A DNA stretch of 64,000 bases from Chromatocurvus halotolerans (GCF_004340525.1 NZ_SLWX01000001.1:372001-436000); one strand, 5' to 3'. Shown: positions 1 through 9,096, counted from the stretch's first letter. Translations and numbers: made by a program. Notes: generated from the letters alone by a model not told the origin.

Positions 1-2130
1 GATGGGAAGATTGAGCTGGATGGGGCTCCAGCTGCTGCCGTTATCCAGCGAGTAGTAGGCACCGCGCTCGGTGCCGGCAAACAGCAGCCCCTCACGCTCG
101 GGATCAGCGCGCAGTACCCGGGTGAAATGCGTGTCCGGAATGCCGGAGTCGATGCGCTTCCAGCTCTTGCCCCAGTTGTTCGTGTAGAACAGGTAGGGCT
201 TGAAGTCGTCAAGCTTGTAGCGGGTTGCCGCGAGATATGCGCCGCCCTCGTTGAAGGGATCCGCATCGATGCTGTTGACCATGGCCCACTCGGGCAGCGC
301 CGAGGGCGTGACATCGTCCCAGGACTCACCGCCATTGCGCGTGAGGTGAACCTTGCCGTCGTCACTGCCGGCCCACATGACGCCAGCTTCGTGCGGGGAT
401 TCCGTCAGTGCGAAGACCGTACCGTAGTACTCGACACTGGTGTCGTCCTTGGTGATCGGTCCGCCGGATTTTCCCATCCTGCTCTTGTCATCGACCGTCA
501 GGTCAGGGCTGATCTGTGTCCAGCTCTCGCCGAGATCGTCGCTACGGAACACCGCATTGGCGGCCACGAAAAGCACGTCGGGATCGTGCAGGGAGAAGCT
601 GATCGGGTAGTTCCACTGGAAGCGATACTTGAGTTCCGCGGCGCCCCAGCCCATGGGGTTGTCGGGCCAGACATCGATAGCGCGACGCTCGCCGGTGCGA
701 TGGTTGACCAGGCGCAGCAAGCCGCCGTAGGAGCCACCGACAACCACATCGGGATCATCGGGTTTGGCCGCGATATGCCCGCTCTCGCCTCCGGCCGTCG
801 GCTCCCAGTCGCGAACGCTGATGGACGAACCCATGGCAGACTGCGAGCGGATGCGGACGGCGGAATTGTCCTGCTGACCGCCGAGCAGACGATAGGGGAA
901 ATCGTTGTCCGCGGAGACACGGTAGAACTGCACCGTCGGCTGGTTGGCCTGGGTAGACCAGGTCTCGCCGCGATCATAGGACACGTTGGCACCGCCATCG
1001 TTGGACTGGATCATGCGCAGGGGGTCCGCCGGATCAATCCACAGGTCGTGGTTGTCGCCGTGGGGCACCTCGATCTGGCTGAAGGTCTTGCCGCCGTCCT
1101 TGGAAAAGTGGAACTGCACGTTCAGCACGTACACGGACTCTTCATCGACCGGGTCGGCGTAAATGCGCGAGTAGTACCAGGCGCGCTGGCGAAGATTGCG
1201 ATTGTCGCTGGTCTGTTTCCAGGTCTGGCCGCCGTCCCGCGAGCGGAACACACCGCCCTCTTCCGCCTCGATAATAGCGTAGACATTCTGGTTGTTGGTC
1301 GGCGACACGGTCACGCCGCTGATGCCGATAGTGCCCTTGGGAAGGCCCTCGTTGCCGGTGAGCTCTTCCCAGCTGTCGCCACCGTCAACGCTTTTGTAGA
1401 TGCCGGAGCCCGGGCCACCGCTCTCGAGGGAGTAGGGTGTGCGCTTCACGCGCCAGAAGCTGGCGTAGAGGATGCGCGGGTTGGTGGGATCCATCTCGAG
1501 ATCCACGGCACCGACCTCATCGTTGACGTAGAGCACCTTCTCCCAGCTCTCACCGCCGTCCCGGGTGCGGAAGACGCCCCGCTGCTCATTCGGACCGAAC
1601 AGGTGTCCCATGACCGCCGCGTAGGCGATATCCGGATTGGTCGGATGCGTGCGAATGCGGGAGATATGCTGCGAATCCTCAAGACCGGCCCGGAACCAGG
1701 TGTCGCCGGCGTCCAGGGACTTCCACATGCCATCGCCCGGAGAGACATTCCCCCGCACGGTCTTTTCGCCGGTACCCACATAGATGACGTTCGGGTCCCA
1801 GGTGGAGACTTCCACGGCACCGATGGATCCGCCGAAATAGCCATCGGAGATATTGTCCCAGCTTGCGCCGCCGTCGTCCGTTCTCCAGACACCACCGCCA
1901 GTCGCGCCGAAGTAGTAGCGATCGCGATCACCCGGAATGCCGGTCACCGCCGCAGAACGACCGCCACGAAATGGACCTACCTCGCGCCATTCAATAGCGC
2001 GGATCTCCGCGGGGAAGGTGCTCTTGTCGATATCGGCGTGCGCGCTGCCGAAACTTCCCGCGAGAGCGACCGACAGCACCGCGCTCACCGCGGAGCGGCG
2101 AGCAAGTCGGGACAGACCTTGAGATGTCAT
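1..2130 (-). CDS. VPS10/sortilin-like BNR-repeat exported protein, 3' end outside window
   Basis: This is the first 710 codons of a gene that runs off the left edge, so it has no stop here. It begins at an ATG at 2130 preceded by AGGAGATCC. The N-terminus is a signal peptide ending near the SAHA cleavage site, so the product is exported. The body is made of repeated blades carrying the BNR/Asp-box pattern (S-x-D-x-G-x-S/T-W), for example GGASW, GGESW, GGQTW and NGSSW, which build a beta-propeller of the VPS10/sortilin and glycosyl-hydrolase-BNR type. Family members in this group are often near 1000 residues, so roughly a third may be missing. It follows two exported M20-type genes on the same strand with a 115-bp gap. 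The substrate is unknown; a sialidase or glycosidase role cannot be claimed from Asp-boxes alone. Confidence 0.85.
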   Translation of the reverse strand, partial: MTSQGLSRLARRSAVSAVLSVALAGSFGSAHADIDKSTFPAEIRAIEWREVGPFRGGRSAAVTGIPGDRDRYYFGATGGGVWRTDDGGASWDNISDGYFGGSIGAVEVSTWDPNVIYVGTGEKTVRGNVSPGDGMWKSLDAGDTWFRAGLEDSQHISRIRTHPTNPDIAYAAVMGHLFGPNEQRGVFRTRDGGESWEKVLYVNDEVGAVDLEMDPTNPRILYASFWRVKRTPYSLESGGPGSGIYKSVDGGDSWEELTGNEGLPKGTIGISGVTVSPTNNQNVYAIIEAEEGGVFRSRDGGQTWKQTSDNRNLRQRAWYYSRIYADPVDEESVYVLNVQFHFSKDGGKTFSQIEVPHGDNHDLWIDPADPLRMIQSNDGGANVSYDRGETWSTQANQPTVQFYRVSADNDFPYRLLGGQQDNSAVRIRSQSAMGSSISVRDWEPTAGGESGHIAAKPDDPDVVVGGSYGGLLRLVNHRTGERRAIDVWPDNPMGWGAAELKYRFQWNYPISFSLHDPDVLFVAANAVFRSDDLGESWTQISPDLTVDDKSRMGKSGGPITKDDTSVEYYGTVFALTESPHEAGVMWAGSDDGKVHLTRNGGESWDDVTPSALPEWAMVNSIDADPFNEGGAYLAATRYKLDDFKPYLFYTNNWGKSWKRIDSGIPDTHFTRVLRADPEREGLLFAGTERGAYYSLDNGSSWSPIQLNLPI

Positions 2131-2245
2131 CTGGATCTCCTGTGTGGATGGTTGACGTTTATTGTTCGCTACCGAACACTACCACATTATCCCCGCAAGT
2201 CTACGGGGCACCCGGATTCGGGAAGATCGCCCGGGAACCCGCCTG

Positions 2246-3838
2246 TCAGTCGGCAGAAAGGGCATAGATAAAGTCCACGTAGGCCTTCTCGATCTCGGCA
2301 AGTCCGGCAGCGTCGGTGCCCTCGGCCGGCTCGATGAGCATGATCTCATTGGGCGCGTGAGCCCCGTTACCGTAGCCCAGCCCCCAGGGCATCATCGGCA
2401 GCTTGAGCCGCTCGGTAAACTGATAGAACGGCGCGGAGCCGGCGATACGCGGGTTCACCGACGGCGTGCCCGCATACTTGCGGGTCACGCCGAGCGCCGC
2501 CTGCACCAGCGCGGTATCCACGGAGGTCTGCGCTGCCGGATACCCGGACAGTTTGCGCAGCAGAATATCGGCGTAGCCGTTGGCGTCGAGGAAGGCACGG
2601 ATTTTTGCCAGGTGCTCATCGGGGTCGATGCCCACCGGCAGACGGGAATCCATCTTCGCAGTGGCCTTGTGCGGCAGAATGGTTTTCATGCCCTCCCCGG
2701 TATAGCCCGCATAGATGCCATCGATGTTAAGCGTTGGCGTGTAGGTCATCTCCATCACCAGCTGCTCGGGATCGGCGTCATCCATCCAGCGCTCGATACC
2801 GAAAGCGTCCTTGACCGCCGACATGCGATTGGCGCCCTGAAGCGACGCCGCGATCAGCGATTGTTCCTCCTCGGTCGGCGGTCGGATGCCCTCGTAAAAG
2901 CCGGGCACGTTCGCGGTATTGCCGTCGGGTGTGGTGAGCAGCGCCAGCGCCTGCACCAGCCGCCACACCGGCGAGTCGAGCGCCGCCTTGTAGGAGCCGT
3001 GAATTTCCGACGTAACCGGACCGCCCCACTTGCCACCGCGGGCCTCCAGCTCCCAGTAAGCGATGCCCTTTACCCCGAGAAACAGATTGATGTCCCCGGA
3101 GGGCGACTGCATGTTCATGGGGAAAATCACCCCGTCCGCCGTGCGCAGGCGATCCTCATACTTGTCGATAATCTGCGGATAATGCGGTGAACCGAGCTCC
3201 TCCTCCCCCTCGGCGGTGATCATCAGGTTCACCGGGAGTGTTCCCTCCACGGCGATAATCGACTCCAGTGCATTGAGGAACGCCCGCTGCGGGCCCTTCT
3301 GGTTGGTCGCGCCGCGGGCCATGATGGCCTTGCCCGCGGGATGATCCACCATCGCCGCATCGAAGGGCGGCGATTGCCAGTCCTCCGGGTTGACCGGCTG
3401 CACGTCATACATCATGTACACCATGAGAGTTTTCGGCGCGCCGGCGTCGTAATAGGCCCAGACCCCCGGATGACCGTCGGTGGGAACCCGCTCCACCTCC
3501 TGGAAACCCATGTCGCGGAAATCGTCTACCAGCAGGTTGGCCATGTCATCGATGCCGACACTCTGGGCGCTTATGGAGGGCTGTCGCAGCCAGCGCTGCA
3601 GATTGCCGATGTGCGCACCCAGGTTCTCATCGATGTGCTGATAGATCGCGGAATGCTGTCCCTCATAGGGAACGATGCTGCTGTAATCGTAGGGGTAGCT
3701 CATGTCGATGGAGAACGACGGTCGCCCGTTGTCGCCCAGCGTCATGCTGCCCTCGCCGGCGGCGAGGGATAAAGATGCCGCCATACCGCTGGCGATCAAG
3801 GCCGTGCCTAGCTTGCAGAACCCGGGGTTGCGGAACAT
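2246..3838 (-). CDS. Exported M20-family peptidase-like protein with substituted metal ligands
   Basis: 530 residues from the ATG at 3838, which follows GAGGAGACT and encodes a signal peptide; an upstream in-frame extension to 4021 overlaps the preceding gene and lacks export features. The fold is that of M20 dipeptidases (CNDP/DapE type): the VYMMYDVQPV, ARGATNQKGP, EGEEELGS and GAHAPNE blocks align in order. Three of the five expected zinc ligands are changed: the His of the HxDVQP motif is Met143, the bridging Asp of the GRGxxDxKG motif is Asn179, and the Asp of the following ISD motif is Met241. The catalytic glutamates (213/214) and the last His remain. The gene lies 49 bp after an M20D gene and is probably cotranscribed with it. 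It may be a non-peptidase binding protein or use other metal chemistry. Confidence 0.85.
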   Translation of the reverse strand: MFRNPGFCKLGTALIASGMAASLSLAAGEGSMTLGDNGRPSFSIDMSYPYDYSSIVPYEGQHSAIYQHIDENLGAHIGNLQRWLRQPSISAQSVGIDDMANLLVDDFRDMGFQEVERVPTDGHPGVWAYYDAGAPKTLMVYMMYDVQPVNPEDWQSPPFDAAMVDHPAGKAIMARGATNQKGPQRAFLNALESIIAVEGTLPVNLMITAEGEEELGSPHYPQIIDKYEDRLRTADGVIFPMNMQSPSGDINLFLGVKGIAYWELEARGGKWGGPVTSEIHGSYKAALDSPVWRLVQALALLTTPDGNTANVPGFYEGIRPPTEEEQSLIAASLQGANRMSAVKDAFGIERWMDDADPEQLVMEMTYTPTLNIDGIYAGYTGEGMKTILPHKATAKMDSRLPVGIDPDEHLAKIRAFLDANGYADILLRKLSGYPAAQTSVDTALVQAALGVTRKYAGTPSVNPRIAGSAPFYQFTERLKLPMMPWGLGYGNGAHAPNEIMLIEPAEGTDAAGLAEIEKAYVDFIYALSAD

Positions 3839-3887
3839 CGGGCAGTCTCCTCGTCGTGGAAAGAAATGAAATCGCGCACTCCGCACG

Positions 3888-5354
3888 CTACTTGCGGTAA
3901 TCCAGCGCCGGCTCGCGATCGCCAAGCAGGGCTTCATAGCGGAAGTCGGGGCCGGTGCGCGTGTCGAACTCGGCTCTCGCCTGCTCGAGCAGAGCGGGCT
4001 GGGTGAAAAGATCAACCGCACTCAGCGCCAGCGTCTTGGCCGCCACCATCATTCCCTTGTAGCCGATGGGCGTGCCGCCAGCGGCTACGGCCTGCCAGCT
4101 GTGCGCCGGTGTACCGGGCACCCAGGTGGCAGCTCGCATGGCGGCCATGGGCACGCTCCAGCTGACGTCGCCGGTATCGGCCGAGGCCTTGCCGCGGGTG
4201 AACTCCATGGGCTGCACCACCGCCGCTGACGCGATGTCCGGCAGGTTCTCGCCGAGGGTCTCGCGGATTTGCCGCGCGAACGCCTCGTCTTCAGCGCTGT
4301 ACTTCACGCCGCCGACCCGCGAGAGGTTGTTGTGCAGGGCGCCGGCCAGTGTCTCGTTGGGCAGGCGCGGGTAGGTACCGCCGATGATCTCGTAAGCCAT
4401 GTCTGTTTCCGTGCCCATGGCTGCCCCCTCGGCGGCACGCACGACACGCGACCAGACCGAGCGCACCTCATCCACATCCTCGTGCCGCACAACGTAGTAC
4501 ACCTCGGCCGACTTCGGCACAATATTGGGGGCATTCCCGCCATCGGTAATCACGTAGTGGATCCGCGTGGACTCCGTCGTGTGTTCGCGCAGCATGTTGA
4601 CCATATCGTTCATGGCCTCCACCCCGTCGAGCGCGGAGCGACCGCGCTGGGGTGCCGCTGCCGCGTGAGCGGAGACTCCCGTGAAGCGGAACTTGCCGGA
4701 GATCGTGGCGAGGTTGGTCCCCGGGTTGGCGGTATTGGCGTCGCCGGAATGCCAGCTGATGACGGCATCCACGTCGTTGAACAGGCCGGCGCGCACCATG
4801 TAGACCTTGCCAGAACCCCCCTCCTCCGCCGGAGTGCCGTAAAAGCGGATGGTGCCGGACGCCCCCGACTCGCGCAGCCAGTTCTTTGCCGCGATCGCCG
4901 CCGCCATGGAAGCGGTGCCGAACAGATGGTGCCCACAGGCCTGGCCGGGGGCGCCGTCTTCAAGCGGCTCTTCGTAGGGCTCGGCGGCCTGCGACATGCC
5001 GGGCAGGGCGTCGTATTCCCCAAGAATGCCGATGACCGGGCCACCCGAGCCATAGCTGGCGGTGAATGCCGTGGGCATACCGGCCACTCCCGCCTCTATC
5101 GTGAAGCCCTCCTCGGCGAGGGTATCCTGCAGCAGCGCCGCACTTTCCACCTCGAGGTAGCCCAGCTCCGGGTTGGCCCAGAGCGTCCGCGCGATGGATT
5201 CATAGCGACCGTAGTCCGCCTCCAGCGCCGCGAGTATGGCGGTCTTGTCAACTGAAGAGTCGACCTCCGGCGCGTTGCCCTGCGCGAATGACACGACGGG
5301 GACGATTGACAGAACGAGAGGCGCAAGGCGCTGACCTAACGGTGCAATAGACAT
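3888..5354 (-). CDS. Exported M20D amidohydrolase, AbgB-like
   Basis: 488 residues starting at an ATG preceded by a strong AAGGAGGG site. A signal peptide (LVLSIVPVVSFAQG) directs export. The protein resembles AbgB, the aminobenzoyl-glutamate hydrolase subunit, and other M20 subfamily D enzymes: GEYDALPGMSQ near residue 120, the CGHHLFG metal-binding block, the PAEEGGSGK catalytic Glu block and a WHSGD histidine. These are the expected metal and catalytic residues, so activity is plausible, unlike the next gene. AbgB itself is cytoplasmic in E. coli, so an exported version suggests hydrolysis of N-acyl amino acids or dipeptides in the periplasm. The exact substrate cannot be deduced. It leads a minus-strand run of exported proteins and is divergent from the M19 gene at 5518. 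Confidence 0.88.
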   Translation of the reverse strand: MSIAPLGQRLAPLVLSIVPVVSFAQGNAPEVDSSVDKTAILAALEADYGRYESIARTLWANPELGYLEVESAALLQDTLAEEGFTIEAGVAGMPTAFTASYGSGGPVIGILGEYDALPGMSQAAEPYEEPLEDGAPGQACGHHLFGTASMAAAIAAKNWLRESGASGTIRFYGTPAEEGGSGKVYMVRAGLFNDVDAVISWHSGDANTANPGTNLATISGKFRFTGVSAHAAAAPQRGRSALDGVEAMNDMVNMLREHTTESTRIHYVITDGGNAPNIVPKSAEVYYVVRHEDVDEVRSVWSRVVRAAEGAAMGTETDMAYEIIGGTYPRLPNETLAGALHNNLSRVGGVKYSAEDEAFARQIRETLGENLPDIASAAVVQPMEFTRGKASADTGDVSWSVPMAAMRAATWVPGTPAHSWQAVAAGGTPIGYKGMMVAAKTLALSAVDLFTQPALLEQARAEFDTRTGPDFRYEALLGDREPALDYRK

Positions 5355-5517
5355 GACTACCCTCCTTCACTGAAGGTTGCTCGGTCCCCGAGTGTACCCC
5401 GGCTTACATTGGGAAGAACACAGGCACGAAACAGCGGCCTTTTCTCAATCCGGCCTTTTTTGTGTATCTTGCCAGACAGGATAAAAACACAGATCACTGA
5501 CAGCGAGGGCAGCGAGC

Positions 5518-6594
5518 ATGAGCACTTCCAGTACCCGACGGGTTTTCATGAAGACGGCGGCCACTGCGCTCGCCGCCTCCGCTCTACCCGGCAGCCTCAG
5601 GGCGCAGTCTGACGACGCCTACGATGACATGCTGGTTATTGACGCCCTGTGCTTCGGCAAGGACTGGGGCGATGATGTCTACCAGGCACTGCGTGCGGCG
5701 AACTACTCCGGCATTATTGAGAGCCTTCCGCGCCGGGATCTGCAGACGGCGATAGACGCTCTGGTGGATTGGCGAACGCAGATCGACACGCACGCCGACC
5801 AGCTGATGCCGGCGCTGCAGGCAGCGGATTTCACTCGCGCAAAAGACAGCGGGCGCACGGCGGTGCTGATGAACTTCCAGGATTCGACCATGCTTGAGGG
5901 TGAGGTGAGCAACATTGATGCCCTGCATGCGCTCGGCATGCGCTCCTTCCAGCTGACCTACAACTTCCGCAACCTCGTTGGCGACGGCTGCCTTGAACGC
6001 ACCAACGCGGGACTTTCGGATTTCGGCCTTGAGGTGGTGGAGCGCATGAACTCCCTCGGCGTCCTGATCGACCTGTCGCACTGCGGACCCCAGACGACCC
6101 TGGACGGCATCGCCTTCTCAGAGCGCCCCGTTGGCATCACCCATACCATGTGTGCAGCCATCAGGTCCCACCCAAGGGCCAAGACCGACGAGCAGATTCG
6201 CGCCTGCGCCGAAAAAGGCGGCGTGATCGGCATGGTCGCACTGGGCTATTTTGTCGGCCCTGACCCGGGCGGCGAGACAACCATCGAGCACTACGCGGAT
6301 CACATCGAACACGCAGTCAAGGTCGCCGGCATTGAGCATGTGGGTGTGTCGACGGACTTCCCGCCCCAGGGCATCTCGCCGTGGGCAACCTACGAGAACT
6401 GGTACACGCCGCGCACCGGCTTCTTCAAGGAGAGTTACGAACTGCGCTGGCCACCGTGGATTCCCGAGCTCGATTCCACGGATCGCTTCCGCAATCTCAA
6501 TCGCGTGCTGGAAGCGCGAGGCTGGTCAAGTCGTGACCGGGAGCGTCTGCTCGGGCGCAACTGGCTGCGCCTGTTCGAGGACACGATCGGGTAG
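5518..6594 (+). CDS. Tat-exported M19 membrane-dipeptidase-like protein, incomplete metal site
   Basis: 358 residues; GAGGG lies upstream of the ATG. Residues 1-30 form a Tat signal (TRRVFMKT, then a hydrophobic stretch to RAQ). The barrel of peptidase family M19 (renal dipeptidase) is recognisable from DLSHCG (His188), GITHT (His209), RSHPRAKTD and VGVSTDF. The N-terminal HxD zinc ligands are absent: the strand where they belong reads VIDALCF (residues 40-46). The bridging Glu of the usual EGG motif is also replaced, the corresponding stretch reading NFQDST (Gln121). Half of the binuclear zinc site is therefore missing, while the later His ligands stay. The gene diverges from the two M20-type genes, so the locus looks dedicated to peptide handling. 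Classical dipeptidase activity is doubtful. Confidence 0.87.
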   Translation: MSTSSTRRVFMKTAATALAASALPGSLRAQSDDAYDDMLVIDALCFGKDWGDDVYQALRAANYSGIIESLPRRDLQTAIDALVDWRTQIDTHADQLMPALQAADFTRAKDSGRTAVLMNFQDSTMLEGEVSNIDALHALGMRSFQLTYNFRNLVGDGCLERTNAGLSDFGLEVVERMNSLGVLIDLSHCGPQTTLDGIAFSERPVGITHTMCAAIRSHPRAKTDEQIRACAEKGGVIGMVALGYFVGPDPGGETTIEHYADHIEHAVKVAGIEHVGVSTDFPPQGISPWATYENWYTPRTGFFKESYELRWPPWIPELDSTDRFRNLNRVLEARGWSSRDRERLLGRNWLRLFEDTIG

Positions 6595-6606
6595 TGTCAC
6601 GAGTTT

Positions 6607-6664
6607 AAGGCCCGGTGACGTTCACCATCGATTCGCGGACGTTGCGTCCCCGAAACCGGGCCTT
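6607..6664. terminator. Possible bidirectional terminator hairpin
   Basis: AAGGCCCGGT at 6607 and ACCGGGCCTT at 6655 form a perfect 10-bp stem around a 38-base loop between two converging genes. The loop is long and there is no strong T tract, so this is only a candidate. Confidence 0.35.
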
Positions 6665-7535
6665 ATCTCAGCATAGTTTCCAGCGTCGGGCGTCGATCTG
6701 CACGGCTGGTTCCCGGGGGCACGGCGCGGGCAACCATGAAGTCTTCATAATCATCCAGAATCTCCGGGCGCTCGAAGTGCAGGAAATGGCCAACACCGTC
6801 GACCAGCAGGCACTCGCAATCCGGGATCAGATTTTTGGCCAGCCACATATCGTCGAGATCAATGATCCGGTCCTCGGACCCATTGACAATCAATGTCCGT
6901 GCGCGGATTTGCGAGAGATCAATCACGTCCTGAAGGTGACCGAGCTTGAGAATATTCAGACAGTGCTCGTGGAAGGCCGAAGCATTTGCATCACTGAGAT
7001 TCTCGAACTGGGACGCGATCTGCCGCTTGTAGGTGGTCGCGACCCCTTGCGCGAGCATGTCGATGATGAGATCGGCACCAGCGGCGTAGTTCCGTGCGTG
7101 ATACAGCGCCTGGGCATGCTCGACAATACGTTCCATTTCAGCGTTCGGCTTCATGCCGAAACTGCTCAGCACAAGATGCTGAACCGCAGCGGGACACTGT
7201 GCCGCGTAGCCTGCGGCAATCGCAGTACCCCAGCTGCTTCCCGCCAGCGTCAAGTCTCCGCTGGGCGCAAAATGCTGGACGAGGGCATGCACAACGTCGA
7301 TCTGCTCCTGCACCGTGACGTGGGTGCTGCCCGACTTGATCCTCGAGCGTCCGACGCCCGGCATGTCGAAAACGACAACCGTGAAGTGCGGCGAGAATCG
7401 ACGGGTCACCGCGCGCCAAACCGCCATCGTCTGCAGAATTCCACTGACACACAGCAGCACGTTAGCGTGATCGCCATAATGTCGAAAAGGAATGTGAAAG
7501 CGGCCGTGCTCGATGGCACCTTTTCCGGTCTTCAT
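6663..7535 (-). CDS. Alpha/beta hydrolase related to RhlA
   Basis: 290 residues. The sequence resembles RhlA, the enzyme that makes 3-(3-hydroxyalkanoyloxy)alkanoic acids, along its whole length, and the triad falls at nearly the same numbering: Ser101 in GSSWG, Asp221 in NGSEDR, His249 in GVGHFLHFE. The FDMPGVGRS block also matches. No signal peptide is seen, so it is cytoplasmic. The start codon overlaps the stop of the upstream cupin gene by 4 bp (ATGA), so translation is coupled in a three-gene operon. RhlA-like proteins accept hydroxyacyl-ACP or CoA substrates, and an acyl-lipid role is inferred from that. A generic esterase remains possible. No rhlB-type glycosyltransferase is nearby. 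Confidence 0.82.
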   Translation of the reverse strand: MKTGKGAIEHGRFHIPFRHYGDHANVLLCVSGILQTMAVWRAVTRRFSPHFTVVVFDMPGVGRSRIKSGSTHVTVQEQIDVVHALVQHFAPSGDLTLAGSSWGTAIAAGYAAQCPAAVQHLVLSSFGMKPNAEMERIVEHAQALYHARNYAAGADLIIDMLAQGVATTYKRQIASQFENLSDANASAFHEHCLNILKLGHLQDVIDLSQIRARTLIVNGSEDRIIDLDDMWLAKNLIPDCECLLVDGVGHFLHFERPEILDDYEDFMVARAVPPGTSRADRRPTLETMLR

Positions 7536-8470
7536 GGCTCGTATCCCAATCGCGTGGTACTCGTGGAAGCAGAGGCTGCATAGTTTGCGGCGATGCGATC
7601 AGCGCGCCGTGACTTCCAGCGGTACCATGCCTGTGGTGCACAGCGATTGGCCAGGCGGTCGACAGGCGAGGTGACCAGAAGATTCAGAACACCCCTGACA
7701 CGATCAGTCCAGCGCAGTGGTGGGGAGCGCAGCGACACGCCCATTCCCGCTTCAAGGTAGTGGAATTCGTGCCACCAGCCCCCGGGCATGTAGAGCGTCT
7801 GCCCGGGCTGTAGTACCACCTCGTAACCCCGGGCGAATGCCAGGGCGGGGAATCGGTCAAGGTCCGGGGCGTCCAGGTTAACGTAGCTTCGCACCGTGCA
7901 GGGGTGGCGGTACAGTGCGGCGGCGTCCTCCGGTGGAAACAGTCGAACCCGCCGCCGCCCGCGGATCACCGTGTGCAGGACGTCACCCATGTCAATATCG
8001 TAATGTAGAGGCGTGGTGCTCCCCGCACAGCCAAGAAAACTGAACACGAAGCGACGGGAGAACTGCAGGCCAACATCCGGAAGATACACGTCGTCCAGCA
8101 ATTCGGGAATCCTGTTCGAGAGGTTATAGAGGAACATTCGCAGGTCGCGACCCCGGGCCTGCGTCTGTTCGAGAAAGTCTGCAAAGGCCATCGTATCGAT
8201 GCTGGCCATGTAATCCTGCCCGGGAGCCCCGAAGCTGGCATCATAGACCTTTACACTGCGATCCCCGTAGCGAGCTGACAGGCGTTCTGGCGTCCAGCGT
8301 TCGAGGGCAGGCCAGTCTTCGGCAAGGTCTTTCACGACCAAAGGAGAGCGTGCGCGGATGGCCCGGCGCAACGCGGCACCGTCAGCGTGCGCGACAGCCT
8401 CCAGCGAACGCCATCGGAGCGCGCTCCGGTGGCCACTGGTGTCAACCGCAGCCTCGAACCCAGCACTCAC
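7532..8470 (-). CDS. JmjC/cupin_8-like Fe(II) oxygenase
   Basis: 312 residues with the double-stranded beta-helix of the cupin_8/JmjC type. The facial triad is visible as His156-Tyr-Asp158 (LHYDID) and His234 (GGWWHEFHY), with PGQTLYMPGGWW typical of this family. Such proteins are usually 2-oxoglutarate-dependent hydroxylases acting on protein side chains or small molecules. The gene overlaps the preceding chalcone-isomerase-like gene by 4 bp and the following RhlA-like gene by 4 bp, so all three are translationally coupled. The substrate is unknown; a hydroxylated lipid or a protein of this operon is possible. There is no export signal. Confidence 0.85.
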   Translation of the reverse strand: MSAGFEAAVDTSGHRSALRWRSLEAVAHADGAALRRAIRARSPLVVKDLAEDWPALERWTPERLSARYGDRSVKVYDASFGAPGQDYMASIDTMAFADFLEQTQARGRDLRMFLYNLSNRIPELLDDVYLPDVGLQFSRRFVFSFLGCAGSTTPLHYDIDMGDVLHTVIRGRRRVRLFPPEDAAALYRHPCTVRSYVNLDAPDLDRFPALAFARGYEVVLQPGQTLYMPGGWWHEFHYLEAGMGVSLRSPPLRWTDRVRGVLNLLVTSPVDRLANRCAPQAWYRWKSRRADRIAANYAASASTSTTRLGYEP

Positions 8471-9096
8471 AGGTTATCCCCAGCGGCAAGCTGGGCCAGC
8501 AACTCATCCCGGTCGCAGACCGGATCATCGCCGAACCAGATTGACCAGATCAACCTGGCGAAGGCGGTGTCGGTCGCCGCAAAGGAGCGCTCGCCGTTGA
8601 AATCTGCGAACAGGCGCCCTCCGGGGAGCCAGTAGAATACCAGTTGATCACCAGCACGAGCATCGCGATCGATCGCTTTCATGAAAGCCGCCATTGTGGG
8701 CTCTGCCTCGGCAAGCCACTCCGGCTGAGCATTCCTGCGCAGGCTATCCGCGAACTCTTTACGGATTCGCTCAACGCCCAGTTTCCGGTTGAACCGGATC
8801 TGCAGTGCCTTGCTCCGTCCATCCGTTACCACGGCGTCCGGCGACAGGGGCGGCCAATCATCGACCTCGGCGTAGTGGGCGATGTCGTAGATCCTGAAAA
8901 ACAGAAAAACCCTCTTGCTCTTGCCGGTGAGGGTCAACCGATGTGTCTCCCCGTCCTCACTTATCGTCTTCTCGGCAGGAAATATCTGCTCGTCCTCGGC
9001 ATGCGAGGAGGGCATCAGGGCCAGTGAGCCAAGCAGAAATGCCAGGATCAGAAGAACGGCGTTGCCGCCAGCCTTGACCGGGTGTTCGTGAAGCAT
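8467..9096 (-). CDS. Chalcone-isomerase-like exported protein
   Basis: 209 residues from the ATG at 9096, which has AGGATTGAGG upstream; an alternative in-frame ATG lies at 9114. Residues 1-35 are a signal peptide ending SSHA. The rest matches the bacterial chalcone-isomerase-like fold, with blocks such as LTGKSKRVFLFFRIYDIAHY, ALQIRFNRKLG and FYWLPGGRLFADFNG. Proteins of this fold include fatty-acid-binding members as well as true chalcone isomerases, and flavonoid chemistry is unlikely here. It is the first gene of the operon with the JmjC-like and RhlA-like genes, with a 4-bp overlap to the next gene. A periplasmic lipid-binding role is inferred, not shown. Confidence 0.8.
   Translation of the reverse strand: MLHEHPVKAGGNAVLLILAFLLGSLALMPSSHAEDEQIFPAEKTISEDGETHRLTLTGKSKRVFLFFRIYDIAHYAEVDDWPPLSPDAVVTDGRSKALQIRFNRKLGVERIRKEFADSLRRNAQPEWLAEAEPTMAAFMKAIDRDARAGDQLVFYWLPGGRLFADFNGERSFAATDTAFARLIWSIWFGDDPVCDRDELLAQLAAGDNL

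Noticed and set aside
127-2271. Plus-strand open frame of 714 codons
   Set aside because: It lies antisense to the VPS10/BNR gene, whose frame shows a signal peptide and repeated Asp-boxes. The long frame is a by-product of high GC and codon bias.
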